From positions 7,566,501 through 7,630,500 of the forward strand of contig NC_085128.1 in the NCBI RefSeq assembly GCF_030269925.1: DNA of 64,000 nucleotides. The letters are read 5' to 3'. Position 1 is the stretch's first letter, and each line of letters begins with the position of its first letter. The translations under genes and the position numbers were made by a program. This DNA comes from Bombyx mori. Taxonomy: Eukaryota; Arthropoda; Insecta; Lepidoptera; Bombycidae. Shown piece by piece: positions 1 through 12,835 of this stretch. The notes under the pieces are model-generated. The model was not told where the DNA came from. It searched no databases and was given only the letters and a program-made list of their open reading frames with translations.

Positions 1-1918
1 AGCTAGTTTTAATTTGAGGTAATCACGACGGGCTGTTTCAGTTTGTTCGGGGTTAGAACTTATTTCACTTATCAAAGTTTATTCCGTTAAATCTCATTAA
101 CGTTTGCTTGTACAGCGTACAGATGAGGTAATACTAAGTATGAAGTTTTTGCTTTTGGGTTTTCACAATTCGAAAGTTGGCCTATTTTTCATTAAAAAAA
201 TTACTATCCTGTAATTCAAATCGAGGCTCTTACTCGCGAAATTTGGGAATGTCAGCTCAACCAGGATCCTTCTATTCCTACGAAATTCATCTATAATTGT
301 ATTATCCTACCCGTCAATCTTTATTTCCGATGCTACTGTTTCCCTATCACGCCGCGCCTGATTATTTACCGTATCTCTATATCTATAATCTCTCGAATTT
401 ACAACACTTTTTCTGTGCTTTAAATTTTTTTCTTATATATATCTTAGAGATTAAGACCCTTTACTCAACTCCACGAGGCAAGATCAAGACGCATTGCGAT
501 AGATTTATGGTGCTTTATTCCAGTGAAGAAGAGTATCATTTGAAGTTACAGAAATCCTTAACGAACCTCAAATACATAACACGCTAGTTAAAAAAGGTCG
601 AGAAGTAAACACTCAAAGCCCTAATTCTTATGAAATCCAGTAAATACCAAATGTAAGCAGCCATTACATACAAATACAACATATAAATAAATGTTATATT
701 ACTTATTTCACTCAGAAACTGTAACACAATATAATCGGGGATTCGAGATGCGAAAATAAAGGTTTCGACGTAGGCAACTTCTTAATTACTTTAATCGAGA
801 ATCCGCTTTACCTATATAGAGCTTGTTATTATGTGTTAATGGTATTGAACATTTTACGTATAGATAAATTGTCTATCATTTAATTGGTATTAAGAACGAA
901 AACTTTAAAAGCTATCCAATACAAGCTTAGCAGAAAATAGTTAACTCATTTTTTTTAAATATTTTATTAGGTCAAAATTTTGTGTATGGGGTTTGGTCTC
1001 GACTGAACACGCCCTGTCCTCGTTGCACAAATTGGAACCGAATGTCGCTACCGAGTGTCATAACTGCGAATCTCGATAGAAACGAGTCCTGACGGACGAT
1101 GCTTGACTTCGGTGAGTGACAAACCGATCTTATCTCTCTTCATCGACCCATTACCGTCAAGCTGGGGCCAAATACTGGCACGGAGCTAAGATTGCACTTG
1201 GTACACCAGCCTAGTGATAGTCAAGGTCCATGAAGATGACGTGTTTCTTGGATATTTTTTCTAGAACCTTAGAATCAATGTTTTCATTGTTTCAATTCAA
1301 TGTTTTTCGCCCAAAGGGAAATTCTGAGGCAAGTAGTTGCTGCCATCATCTCGGTGGTACCTGATAGCCTGTATGTTGACTGAATGTACCGGTGTTTGTG
1401 GCTCCACCAATCGCCTGTTCACTGTCAGTAGGGCTCTGTGCAAAAAACTTCAATGGGTTCTGTGCAAAAAAAACTTCACGTTATCCCCACCTCTCTTGGT
1501 TAAGTTCTATCTCATCTTAAAGTGGAAGCACTTCCACTCAGTGACAGCAAATTATGTAGTAGTAGTAGTTGAGAAGACCGTCCCTGATCTAATCTTCAAA
1601 CAGAAAACTCAAAATGGAAGGGCAATATTCAGATTTTTTCTGGTATTTGTTCCATAATCACTCCCACGACTGTAAGTTCTGGTAAGCCAGAATCCACAGC
1701 GGCAACCTCGCAACAAATACTTTTAATGATGTAGTTCAGGTAGTCCGAGGGAAAGCTAATTTGTCTTGGATATAACAAATGACATCAGATTCAACGTTTG
1801 AATAATTTAGCATTCATTCTGCCAGATACTGCATTCCCATAGGACGTGAAGGGCTGTTTGTTTGTATTTATCTTCGCGTGTTAATCAGTTTAATCAATCA
1901 AACAAAGTTCGTTTTGAA
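1..1918. other. Intergenic, no gene seen
   Basis: AT-rich sequence with a somewhat GC-richer patch at 985-1240 that looks like old, decayed transposon coding sequence, but I cannot identify it. No splice-compatible open frame is present. Confidence 0.5.
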
Positions 1919-2262
1919 GTCATCGTGGCCTAAAGGATCAGACGCCGGTTGTATTCGTATTTAATAATGCAACAATGCCGGTATTCAAATCTCGCAGGCA
2001 TGGCGAATACTAATCTTCCTAATAAAATGCGTAATACGACCAGAGAGTAAGTAACATTGGGTAATAGAGACCAAATTCTCAAAATTTTCGTAATTACTAG
2101 TGGTAGGACATCTTGTTACTCTGCTACTACCTGCCTTTTTCTGTCGCAAAGCAATAATTCAGTTTGAAGAATGGAACAACCGTTATACTATGGAAATGTG
2201 ACAGACCTAATGTCTCGTGGTGGTAGGCAGCATTCCCGTTATTATGTATATGTGGTTTATGT
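1919..2262 (+). mobile_element. Diverged Bm1-type SINE
   Basis: The head CATCGTGGCCTAAAGGATCA with B-box-like GGTATTCAAATCTCGC is followed by TAATTACTAGTGGTAGGACA and a diverged version of the CTGCCTTTTTCTGTCG block. It has no clear tail. Confidence 0.72.
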
Positions 2263-2429
2263 GGTTAATATATAATATATAGATAAAAAGCGAACTAACC
2301 TGTTCATCATAAGAACGTTCGCCCTATGTAGGAATGAAACCCATGACCCTTGGCCGAGAGGTCAGGAGGGCTAACTACTGCTCTAGTGAGTCAGTCAATG
2401 CGGACATGATCACGGAAAATAAACCAACT

Positions 2430-3879
2430 CTGGAAGTGCGAAATTTTGATCTTGTTTGCCCATCGTGCATAATAGCGTACATACTCGTAATAGCCATCAA
2501 AATGTCAATTTAGTAATAATTAGATTAAAGATCCATTGAAACCGCTCTATTGCAGCTGTGATATTAGATTACGCTTCGTCTGAAATTACGAACATAGTTA
2601 TATTCGTTATGAGCTAGAGTGTGTGAGGATATATTTCATTCAAAACTTACATGTTTTGTAAGACATTCTAATCTAGCGAAAGTGATAAGACATCATTTAA
2701 TTTTCACATGTAGCTCACATAGAGTTGCTTTCAGTTTTCTTAAGTAAATTTATCTAGTCCTTTGTTTAGCTAGCCCTTAAAATTCTGAATAATTTATTTG
2801 TCCTAAAAAATGTGCGCTGCTCGGACTTAAATGGAAGTTATCACTTTGAGTAGATTCTCGAGGATTTTCCTATTTCCAAAGTTTTTACAAGAATATATTT
2901 TTGTTACTTTGTTCCTAAATTTTTTACGTCTTGAGTTGGGCGGTAGATAATTTACTGTTTAAGGGTCATTTTAAGAGACGAGGCTTAGGATTTTACTTTC
3001 AGGAATAAAATATTTGGTGTTCTATTGAATGTTTCTCTTTCTTTATCGGTAACAAAAATTAGCTGTAGTTCTTAACTATAAGTTAAAAGTTTTAGAATTT
3101 TCTCCGAACAAAGTTTTGAAATAATCCTCAATGTTGGGCTTGATTTTTCTAATATGAGTAATATTTATAGTTGAAATAAATGATGAAATAAGCTGTAAAC
3201 TATATGTATGGTTGTAAATAGAATAGTGAATAAATGGGATATGTGTAGTTGAAATATGTAAGTACATCGGAACAAGACGGTACTCTCAAAATTATTAATT
3301 AACTACACTGAGCTCACTTGTGAGCTAACTTGACCGAAAGTTTCACTATTAAGAAACTAAATATTAATAATGGTATAAAGATAGTCGTATGGACATCATT
3401 AGACTGTGTTTTACTTACACAATATATATTTTCTATAAGAAAAAATATATAAGATACAATTGTATATACTTGCAGAATTAATTAAGTCGACAGTTTTGGA
3501 TTACATTGAAATATTTTTCACACATCGTTGATGAGTCAAAGTCTTTAACTATAAGGAAGGCGGTTGGCATTGTATAATAATTTTATAAATACTGCACGAT
3601 GTCATTGGACTTGGCACAAGATATTAGCGTCCTATAATTATAAAGTCGTTATATACGATACAACGTAACACGTTCTGTAATAACATTACAGTAATCCTGA
3701 TCGCACCGAAAAACATTACACTAACGTTTTGCATTATGTCGTCAAACGTTCTCGTCCTCATTATTTTAAAATAAAACTAGAACACAAGCTAGTATTAGAA
3801 AGTTTATTTTCAATGATTCTTCAATGTTATTCAGTTTCGTGATTTTGTAAAGAAATCCTTAGAATTATTTCGTTTCATT
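2430..3879. other. Intergenic, no gene seen
   Basis: AT-rich unique-looking sequence. At 2320-2425 the minus strand has a degenerate tRNA-like pattern (CATGGGTTTCATTCC as a B-box), perhaps an old SINE head; nothing else is recognised. Confidence 0.45.
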
Positions 3880-4172
3880 CCGATTTGAAATCGACTATGA
3901 CTATCATTTTTAAACGGACATCAACTAAATCGACTATGACTATAATTTTTAAACGGACACCAACTATATCGACTATGACTATAATTTTTAAACGGACACC
4001 AACTAAATCGACTATGACTATAATTTTTAAACGGACATCAACTAAATCGACTATGACTATAATTTTTAAACGGACATCAACTAAATCGACTCTGACTATC
4101 ATTTTTAAACGGACATCAACTAAATCGACTATGACTACCATTTTTAAACGGACATCAACAAAGCGCTTTATT
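3880..4172. repeat. 39-bp minisatellite, about seven copies
   Basis: The unit is 39 bp, containing GACTATGACTATAATTTTTA and AACGGACATCAACTAAATC, repeated in tandem with a few substitutions. Because 39 is a multiple of 3, both strands stay open through the array (13-residue repeats), but no flanking coding signal supports a gene. Confidence 0.95.
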
Positions 4173-4807
4173 TGAACTGCAAATTCTTTCCTTAGCCTAA
4201 CCGTTTTGAAAAACATCTATAGTTGAACATGGGTAATATAAAATCCTTTTATTTTTATTTTCTGATACTTACCAGTTTAATGGAATATTCGAAGGGTACA
4301 ATGATCCGCTAGCACACTGCTGGTTAAGATTCAAAGGAACTGACACAGTTTTAACGCCTTTAAAACCACTTAACTTATAATTTTACGCTAACGACTACAC
4401 AGATTAAAGTTCTTTATGGATTTAAATTCAGCACACTCGTATTACTAGAAATAGTAGAGGGTTCTAAAAGGTTCTTAGGGAAGAAAACGAAACCACAAAT
4501 TTTGTAAATAGTTCATGAAACGGGTAAAATGTTCAAGAAAAAAACTTCAGTCGCTTCTTATGTGTAAATAGGGTTCTCAACAACTCCTCTTTAAGATACA
4601 TATTTGAATAGAAAAAAAACCAAAGAAGTTTGAAATCGTTCACTACAATGGATAATTAAAACACTAATTATCGAAAGTCGGTAAAAGTTTTCGAAATCGA
4701 GTTTCAGTCATACTAGGGTCGCGTGATTCGTTCGATAGGTTCTATCGGGAGAGTTGAAGTGTATTATAGAAGTAATTGAAAAATAAGTTAATTCGTTTGG
4801 TCGATCG

Positions 4808-4950
4808 TAGTCCATTGGGGTTGGAAGGCGCGTGCCAGGGCGCGACACGACACTGCGCGGCGGGCGGCGTGCACGCGGGTCGACGTAGGACTGCCGACTC
4901 CGTAGTCAGTACTGCCACTGCTGTCTGCCAACCCTCGGCGCTTCAATGCA
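4808..4950. other. Isolated GC-rich island
   Basis: GGCGCGTGCCAGGGCGCGAC, GCGCGGCGGGCGGCGTGCAC and flanking sequence form a sharp GC-rich block with no match elsewhere in the window. An open frame crosses it but has no homology I recognise and no plausible splice context. It could be a 5' UTR exon or promoter. Confidence 0.3.
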
Positions 4951-5679
4951 AAACCGATGCACTCAAAAGATCACTGTAATTTCGCTTTATCGCCAATATA
5001 CTGTTTCCCTAATTAACCTAGTTAAATCGGTCAGCCTCGGCTATTATTTTTTAATTTTAATTTGATTTCATTAAATAAATAATTGTTTGGTTATTTGTTT
5101 CTAAGGTAACGATTTATATACCAATAATTTGTTTACGGTGAAACTTTTAACTGGGGTTCTTGGTATTTTCGGGGAGGTTTCTGGCATAGTACCATCGATG
5201 TACGATAGAAGAAGCGTAAACTATTGGATCGAGTGGTGTATTCATAAAGGATCCTTTTATAAGCCTTTTGGACAAACCAGTCATTGTAGTATAACGATTA
5301 TTAATAAAAGCCGAATTATTAATAAAACCAGATTAACTGTTACTAGGCCAATCATATTTCCTTTATTAACTATGAATGTATTATTATGTATGAATGTATT
5401 TTGGCGGTGACAAACTATGTATACTAAAAGTACGCTCTACACTCTACTACTCAAAACAGTAATCATCTCAGAAGAATAGCAGAGTTCATTCACGTTCTTT
5501 TTTCTATTACTCTCTCGCTTCTTTATTGATAGGAGCATCAGAATAAGAAAATTAAATCGTCATGTTTTCGACACATTGACCGGGTCCAATAGTTTTTTTG
5601 TGAATGTGCTTAGTATCTTTTTCCCTACCTAATCGTTGATAGCCTAAGGGGCTATTCCAACTAATCCCGAACCGGAGCC

Positions 5680-5680
5680 T

Positions 5681-5715
<35 letters not shown>

Positions 5716-6100
5716 TTTGGGAAACAAACAGTACAATACAAAACATACAATATTTAAAAAAATATAGCTAAAACAATAACCAAATATGTTTCCACAATCA
5801 AAATCACATATAAGTAGACAGTGAACAAGAAGAGAAATTTAGAAATTTAAATTAAAAAAAAAAAAACAAAAAACAAAAAAACAAAAGCAACACAATACGC
5901 ACATATAATTTTATACATTAACTCACACTATAAAACTACAACACTTATCGGGCCAAATCACCCTATAAACACTCCAAAATAGCTTTTCTATATGCTACAA
6001 GTGACAAGCAAAAGATATCAGCATTAGAGAACTTAGCATCATACAACCTACAAGATCTACGGATCTACTTTAGTAAGAAATAAATGCCTCTTAGTCCACG
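5680..6100 (-). mobile_element. LINE 3' end with a long (ATTT)n tail
   Basis: An (ATTT)n run at about 5683-5719 is followed by GGGAAACAAACAGTACAATA and, further in, CTATATGCTACAAGTGACAA and CTACAAGATCTACGGATCTAC. The layout (microsatellite-like tail, then 3' UTR) fits a CR1/jockey-like element in minus orientation; no coding part remains. Confidence 0.58.
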
Positions 6101-6365
6101 GAAAAAAATGAATCGGATAATATAATTATTATACTACTATTGAAAGTTATAGGAATAGGAGAAGGCTAGATTCGCTAATCTGTATTACTTGATCAATAGT
6201 CGAACATATCATAATACCATCAGTGTACACTTCGAAGCGCGTTGCATTCAGCCGTGCTAGGTTTATTAAATTGCCTGTCCCTTTGTTAGTGGGTGCTCCA
6301 CTTTAAATTACAGAACAGCAAAGGCATATTAATCAGTGTTGAATTATTTGCAGGATAAAGATTCT

Positions 6366-6648
6366 TATTTTTTTTTATTGCCTAGTTGTGTGGACGAGCT
6401 CACACCTGGTGTTAAGTGGTTACTGGAACCCATAGACATCTACAACGTAAATGCGCCACACACCTTGAGATATAAGTTCTAAGGTCTCAGTATAGTTACA
6501 ACAGCTGCCCCACCCTTCAAACCGAAACGCATTACTGCTTCACGGCAGAAATAGGCGGGGCGGTGGTACCTACCCGTGCGGACTCACAAGAGGTCCTACC
6601 ACCAGTAATTACGCAAATTATAATTGTGCGGGTTTGATTTGTTAGTAA
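6366..6648 (-). mobile_element. 5'-truncated Bm1-type SINE
   Basis: A T-rich tail at 6366 is followed on the plus strand by GTGTGGACGAGCTCACACC, GTTAAGTGG, TTCACGGCAGAAATAGGCGG and AGAGGTCCTACCACCAGTAA, all shared with the other copies. The tRNA-like head is missing. Confidence 0.87.
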
Positions 6649-6794
6649 TATAGAATTTGAATAGTAGAACACTAAAATATCTTTAATATACTCGTATATT
6701 GTTCTAATTCAGTGGTTTTAGCACCTACGTTTCTCTATTCAGTGGCATAATAGTTTGAGTGTCTTGATTTTCTAATAACATATTAATTATTTTG

Positions 6795-6970
6795 AAGAGA
6801 GACATTGAAAAAGTTGAGCACGCGCATCGGTTGACGTGTCTCGTGTGACGTCATGCCTCATGCTTGCCGACGTAGCTGCTATTCTTGTCCGCGCGACATT
6901 TCCGCGCGTAGCACGCCTGTCGTCTCGCGATGTGTTGCCGAAAATATTTGACGACATTCAAAGGTCAGCA
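6795..6970. promoter_or_regulatory. GC-rich island with perfect CRE, candidate promoter
   Basis: About 170 bp rich in CpG within AT-rich DNA. It contains the palindrome TGACGTCA at about 6846 and GCGCG clusters (GTCCGCGCGACATTTCCGCG). It is not seen elsewhere in the window, so it is unlikely to be one of the repeats. Direction and target gene are unknown. Confidence 0.25.
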
Positions 6971-8084
6971 ACAAGAAATTAACGTTGTCTTGTTTGTTTT
7001 AAACTATCAAATAACGAAAATCTGAAAAAATCTCTTATTTGATAATTTCGAAATGTTAAGCTGTGCAGAATCAACAAAGCAAGAATAAAATAAGTATTTC
7101 GTGTAAAAATAACTTAATGAAAAGAATGTTTGGAAGATGCACGTGGTTCTGGGCGTCTACGACAAGCGTATTTAGGTGAAAGATATAACGAGAGCTTTTC
7201 ACTACCCACCAGATTTTCCTTGTCACATAACAACTAATATTGACGAAGTGTTCCCAAAATATTATTTCGAATGATATTTATAGCAAATATATCAAAAGTA
7301 AAAATTTTTGTATTTATTAAAAACTTTAATGTGTATTCTACGTTTTTGACAAATTTCTTTCTAAAGAAATCCAACTTAAATGCATGAAATACACTCTACT
7401 TGAAACTGTCGTGGGTTGATGGTACTTTATTTTTAGCTTAGACAAACGAATTCACTGTACACCCGGCGTTGAATGGTAACAGAAAACCTTCCTAAAGTTC
7501 AAAATAATATTAATTGTACCAAATATAACAATCGGATGAAGAAATTAGCATGCATGCATGACATGTTCGTTTTAGACTTACGAAAAACATCAATTATGAA
7601 CTATTCGCGCACCACTTAATTGTATGTTGATAGTACTAACATAGAAACTATCCCCGAAGTGGTAACAATAACTATACCAAGCTTACTATACCATGTTTTG
7701 TTCCCACAATAACTGTAATATAAATAATACGTAATATAACAATCGCTGTAGCAAGTAATACTAGTAATTAGTCCACTAGTAGCTTCGTACAGTTACTGTT
7801 ACTAATAACTAACTAATCTACCAAGCCCGATTACTGCCAACATTAAATTAAAACCAATTTTTGACTATTCAAATTCAAACGAACACAAAATTAAATTACA
7901 GTTGGACATCAAATACAATAAACACATTCAACATTTTTTGTTGTAGTATTCTTCTAATTATTAATGCTAATTACTTGGGATTAAGAATAAAATGTATAGT
8001 TTTACGACACATAGAAGATTAATATACAACTATTTTTTTATTAATATATAGGTTATTATAATTCAGAAGCTAGGTCTACTGTGG

Positions 8085-8412
8085 TTCCGGTGGTGAAGCG
8101 GTGCATGGTGGCTCCTGTGCGCCGCTCACGGTGTGTCTCCCGAGACGAGGTTCTTCGGGATTTTCCCGGGGGATGAGATCCCGTCTTAACATTAGTACGG
8201 GTACCGGCTAAGGCGAGACTTTCGGCGCGCACCGCGGTACCGTCAGTTTCGTCTAGTCGGTGTGGTGGAGCTCGATGGGGTTTAGTCGGTAGTCGTTCTG
8301 CGGGACAAGTGCTTCGCGCGCCTTTTTCAAGGCGTAGTCTCCTGTGTGAAATTGGGGGAGGTGAAGGACCTCAGCCCTTCTCTTATCCGTAAATGAATTC
8401 CCCAGAGTTAAA
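8085..8412 (+). mobile_element. GC-rich retroposon 3' end, copy 1
   Basis: A sharply bounded GC-rich block running from GGTTCCGGTGGTGAAGCGGT through TTTTTCAAGGCGTAGTCTCC and GGGGGAGGTGAAGGACCTCA to an A-rich end at about 8410. Its reverse complement recurs at 10300-10600. Confidence 0.72.
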
Positions 8413-10299
8413 AAAAAAATTAAACTACAACAAACAATTTAAATGTAACACTTTCGAGTTACAATCGCTGTAATGTTGTCTTTGTTAAAATAGCTAATAG
8501 CTGTTAAAACATAAAATTCCATCACTCATACCAGTTATAAATTGATGATTTTGATTGAACTAGAGGTCCCGCAGTAGTCGAAATTCGACTATAATTAATT
8601 GGAATTGTAAGTTGGTACACTGTTATGATTGTATTTTATACTTCTATAATCACAAATTTCGCCAAGACTACACTATAAAAATATTAACAAAGACAAACAA
8701 TATTTAATCTATCCTCAATTTGACAACAGACGTCAAGAACAAAAGTTTGACAATCTAAAGTATGCATGCGTGTGTGCGTCAAATACATGGTATGTAGTGT
8801 GTGTAATGTTTTCTTTATTGATTTAATGTATCTTTTATGCATTATTTTAAAAAAATATTAGTATTGTGCACTTCTTCTCTATATTCTCTATAAGTGTGGA
8901 AAATTTCATACTCCTCCATCAGCGCAATTTTCGTAAAAAGGGGTAAAAAGGGAAGTTTTGGCTTCACGTATTAATATATAGATTGATGATTGATTGACTT
9001 TGATAGTGCACGTTCTTCTATAACAAACTTTATATCAAAACAAAGAATTTTAATTGTAATTGTCTCAATGGAATAATAGTTTCTGTTTAAGTTTACAATA
9101 AAAATCTACCACATACTAAAACACGATTCTAATAAAACGTAGCGTCCGTAGCTTGATGGGTTAGATGTCCAGTATACTTGGCGATCGAATCATATGTGAA
9201 TATATACTGTGATCATGCCAGAGTTCGAAAACTGGAAATCAATACCTACAATTATTTCGAACAAAATACTTACGTACATATTTAAAACACGCTTACGAAC
9301 AGCTTCCACAATGAATACATAATTTAGTGTAACAAATAAAAATTACTGATAGAATAAATATGAGAACGCATATTATTATGTACAACCCTACCTATTCTTG
9401 ATGCTAAGCAGTCAAGCTTTTCGATTTGATAGGACAACCGTTATACAAATAGAAATCTATTGTATGGCATAATAGAGATTTCTAATTCATGTCTCAAGAT
9501 GATCTCAAGTAAATACGAGTATTTATTAATGAACGACAAAAAAGATAATGTAAATGCCTTGGTTGTTTGTTTTCTAACTGATTATTACGATGGAAGAAGA
9601 ACTATTGAGGAAAAGAGAGAGAGAGAGAAGGCAGCCTTCATACAAAAAGAAAACACAGAAACAAACCTTAATGCTGATTGTTTTATATTCATTACTAAAA
9701 TACTATCACAGCTTAGACTACACAAAATGTTGTATGGACCATGAAAACAGTAGTTTTTATTAAACTTGAAGACTGCTTAAGAAAACTGCGTCATCTGTAT
9801 TACGTATATTTATTCTCTACTTAAAAAAAATGGTTTTGTATTAATCGCTCATATTTATTAACCTCAAAGGGTAAATACTTATTGACAAAGGCGCCACTTA
9901 AAAATATTGTAAATAAATCGATGTATCGATATCTTATTTGAACTGTAGGTACATATGTTGTCCCTCGGTTGGATAATCACGAAATCCAATAATGCCCAGT
10001 GATTTCATTAATGGAACTTGAAAGGACATACCAATTTGATAAATCACAATACAAATCATTGATCGTGAATGGAATCTCGGCTGAATATGGTCTAGTATTT
10101 CAAAGTGGAACGCTTCAAGGCTTCCAGTTAACTAAGTTTATCTAGTGCGATTTCTGGCTTAACATTTCTTGTTTAATTTATTGAACGGTGGAGTCACTTT
10201 ATTGTTGAGCTTGACTAAGGCTGTATTTATTTTCGATTATATTCTGTTAAGTCAAGTTAAAGTGGTAAAACATGAAATCGTTAAAAAGTTACTTTTTTC

Positions 10300-10604
10300 C
10301 CCCCTTTTTTTTAACCTTGGGGAATCCATTTACGGATACATTTACCCGGTCGAGGGGGTAACGGACCGGGTTATGTCGAACTCTAGCGCCTCCTGAGAGC
10401 AAGAAGGGGCGAAGAGAAGGACCAAAGTCCTCCACCTCTCCCAATTTCTCACAGGAGACTACGCCTTGAAAAAGGCGCGCGAGGCACTTGCTCCGCAGAA
10501 CCGGCTACCGACTAAGCCCCATCGAGCTCCACCACACCGACTAGACGAAACTTACGGTACCGCAGTACGCGCCGAAAGTCCCGTCTTTGCCGGTATATAC
10601 CCCT
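10300..10604 (-). mobile_element. GC-rich retroposon 3' end, copy 2, inverted relative to copy 1
   Basis: GGACCAAAGTCCTCCACCTC, GGAGACTACGCCTTGAAAAA and ACCCCATCGAGCTCC-like sequence match copy 1 in reverse complement. The T-rich segment at 10289-10313 corresponds to the tail. It directly joins another LINE end at 10605. Confidence 0.7.
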
Positions 10605-10805
10605 ATTGATGTACATTTCCCCCTACCTATTCGCTGGTAGCCTAAGAGGCTATTCCAGCTAGGCACGGACAGGTAGGTCATAGGACAGGAGCTCACGCAT
10701 TCAACCTGACAGTTTTTGCTAAAAATTATCCTAGTAGGAGCTTCCTGCTTCACAGAATCTACCACTGGTTCAGAATCGCGACTCATTGAGGAGATCAGGC
10801 GAGAA
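10605..10805 (-). mobile_element. Copy of the LINE 3' end at 58270-58752
   Basis: CCTACCTATTCGCTGGTAGC, GGCTATTCCAGCTAGGC and ATCTACCACTGGTTCAGAAT are reverse-complement matches to the 3' portion of 58500-58740, ending with AAACTCAGTG. Confidence 0.75.
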
Positions 10806-11066
10806 ACTCAGTGCACTGTGTTCATGAGAAAAGTTATGTTTTATTAGCGCATTGTTTGTAAATCTTTATAGTCTGTGCAATGCGACCACACATTCTCACT
10901 GCTTTCTCTGATTATTAGGATTAATAATTTTATTGTATTTATCTTCATAAATATGTTACAAATAATAATGTAATAGTTACTTTCTTATGTTTTTGCGAGT
11001 CGTAGAAATAATTAAAGATATTAAATCAGTCGTCCGTAACCACGAAAATTGTAAAGCATTCGATGC

Positions 11067-11190
11067 GTTGGATATTTTTTATTTATTTATTTATTACACT
11101 TCATATAAAATTTGCATTGGCGGACTTAATGCCTAGGGCATTCCCTACCAGTCAACCAAAGGTAGTGCAGAGTAAATCGTGGTAGGTGCA
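11067..11190 (-). mobile_element. LINE 3' end with (TTTA)n tail
   Basis: TATTTATTTATTTATTACAC is followed by TTGCATTGGCGGACTTAATG and GGCATTCCCTACCAGTCAAC. This is the standard look of a lepidopteran non-LTR tail in minus orientation. Confidence 0.65.
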
Positions 11191-11799
11191 ATGAAATTTA
11201 TATTAAATATAATATAATTACAAATAAATACACAAAAAAAATATACATATATACACAAATCACATATACATATATACAGTATGTATACAGTACATATATA
11301 GTTTATACAGTATTAAAAGGAAATAATGTAATGACCACAATATAAGACGTTCGATCGTTACATTAAATTAGAATTAACATTAATGTTTACATGAAACTTT
11401 TCGGTGCATTACTAATTGTTAGTAAACTCGAAGTTTCGGCTCTTAGCCGATCGTGTAATGTAACCTTTAATTACATTGGAAACTTGTTCAATTATGATAG
11501 AGTTCCAGAAACTATACGTAAGTTTGAAATATTGTTTAAGTTTTCAACTACCTTAGAAATATGTTTGTTGGGTGTTACGGAACCCCTTCCTATTAATTGA
11601 GAGGAGACAAGTGGTAGAGATTTGTTGCGTGGTAGCATGAAAAATATATATTATTATTCACTAGCAGTGATTATTAAATCATGTTTCGCACGCAAAGTAA
11701 TATAAAGAAGAAAAAAGGGACGGGTGGAATAAACTGTCTCGTAGGACGGGTTTTTTATTTCATAACATCCTCTATTATTAGACGCCTGCTGCTTTAGCA

Positions 11800-12062
11800 C
11801 TAGGGGCAGAGTTGGGACCTTGGTAACCGTACTTGCTTAACTCGCCAAAGAGGTCGACGTGAAACCTAACCCGCTGAGTTCCTCGCCAGATCTTCTCAGC
11901 GGGTCGCGATCTGGTGGTAGATGCATTCGCGAAGCATTTGTACCTACATGAGCTGTTAGGTCTCCTTCGGTGGCGCTGTTAGCAAATCCCACCGCTCCTG
12001 GCTAAGACTTGCCCATTTGTCCAGGTGAAACAGGAAAAACCTTCCTTCCAAAAAAATATAGC
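11800..12062 (+). mobile_element. Related retroposon 3' end
   Basis: CTGAGTTCCTCGCCAGATCT, CAGCGGGTCGCGATCTGGTG and GTAGATGCATTCGCGAAGCA resemble the 58560-58630 block but then diverge to GGTCTCCTTCGGTGGCGCTG, followed by an A-containing end. It is probably a sister family. Confidence 0.62.
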
Positions 12063-12497
12063 TGGAGGAGGAAAATGCAAGAAATTTGTCCAAGGAAAGC
12101 AGTCTAGTTTATGCTAGATTTAATCCTGGACAAAAATACTTTTACACTTTGCAATGATAACATTAGCTCCATAGAGCTCGCAGCGACTGGTGGGCTTATA
12201 GACCGACTATAGGCGAGCTATGATACCTAATTACAACTGAATGACTACTGAATCAAATTTATTTATTGGACATCAGACATGCACCGTGAATTCATCCGCG
12301 ACATATTCGTAATTCAGCACCGTGAAACACGCTATATTTTCGATGATAAGGAATTGCTTATAGTAATTATTATTTGTGTCTCCATTTGAAAGTTTTATTT
12401 GTATTTTAGTTCGCGTGACTTATGCTAGAAATATACATTTATCACGAAAAAAGCCGACTAATTATCAGATTCTTGGGTTCGGATCAAACTTCGGGCC

Positions 12498-12835
12498 GAT
12501 TTGTTTTTTCCTACCTATTCACTGTTTGCTAACAGGCTATTCCAGCTAGGCGTCGACGGGTAGGTGATCTCAAAGACTCAACCTGTGAAAATTTGCTAAC
12601 ACTAGCTCTAGTTAGGGCAGTGCTTGGCAGTATCTACCACCGGATCGGAATCACTAGAAGATCCAGCCAGAAACTCAGTGGGCTGTGTCTATAGCCTAGT
12701 TCGCTTGATGAGTTCGATGAGGACGGTAACCAGCGCTTCAAGAGCCAACACCGATAGCGGATCCGGGGGATCCCGCAAGACACGCTTCGGGCGACGGCGG
12801 CTTTGCTTTGCCCTATTTGGGTCGATTAAAAGTCA
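12498..12835 (-). mobile_element. Copy of the LINE 3' end at 58270-58752
   Basis: CCTACCTATTCACTGTTTGC, TCTACCACCGGATCGGAATC and AGAAACTCAGTGGGCTGTGT match the family in reverse complement. The GC-rich open frame at 12624-12938 is a by-product of this repeat. Confidence 0.76.

Noticed and set aside
3875..4216. Open frames on both strands with 13-residue repeats
   Set aside because: Produced by a 39-bp tandem repeat; both strands are open for the same trivial reason and no exon context exists.
4776..4979. 67-codon open frame in a GC-rich island
   Set aside because: No recognisable homology, a non-ATG start and no splice context; GC-rich sequence is poor in stops.
9139..9235. Possible tRNA-derived SINE head (TAGCTTGATGGGTTAGATGT with a B-box-like AGTTCGAAAACTGG)
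   Set aside because: The match to the box consensus is weak and there is no second copy in the window to confirm an element.
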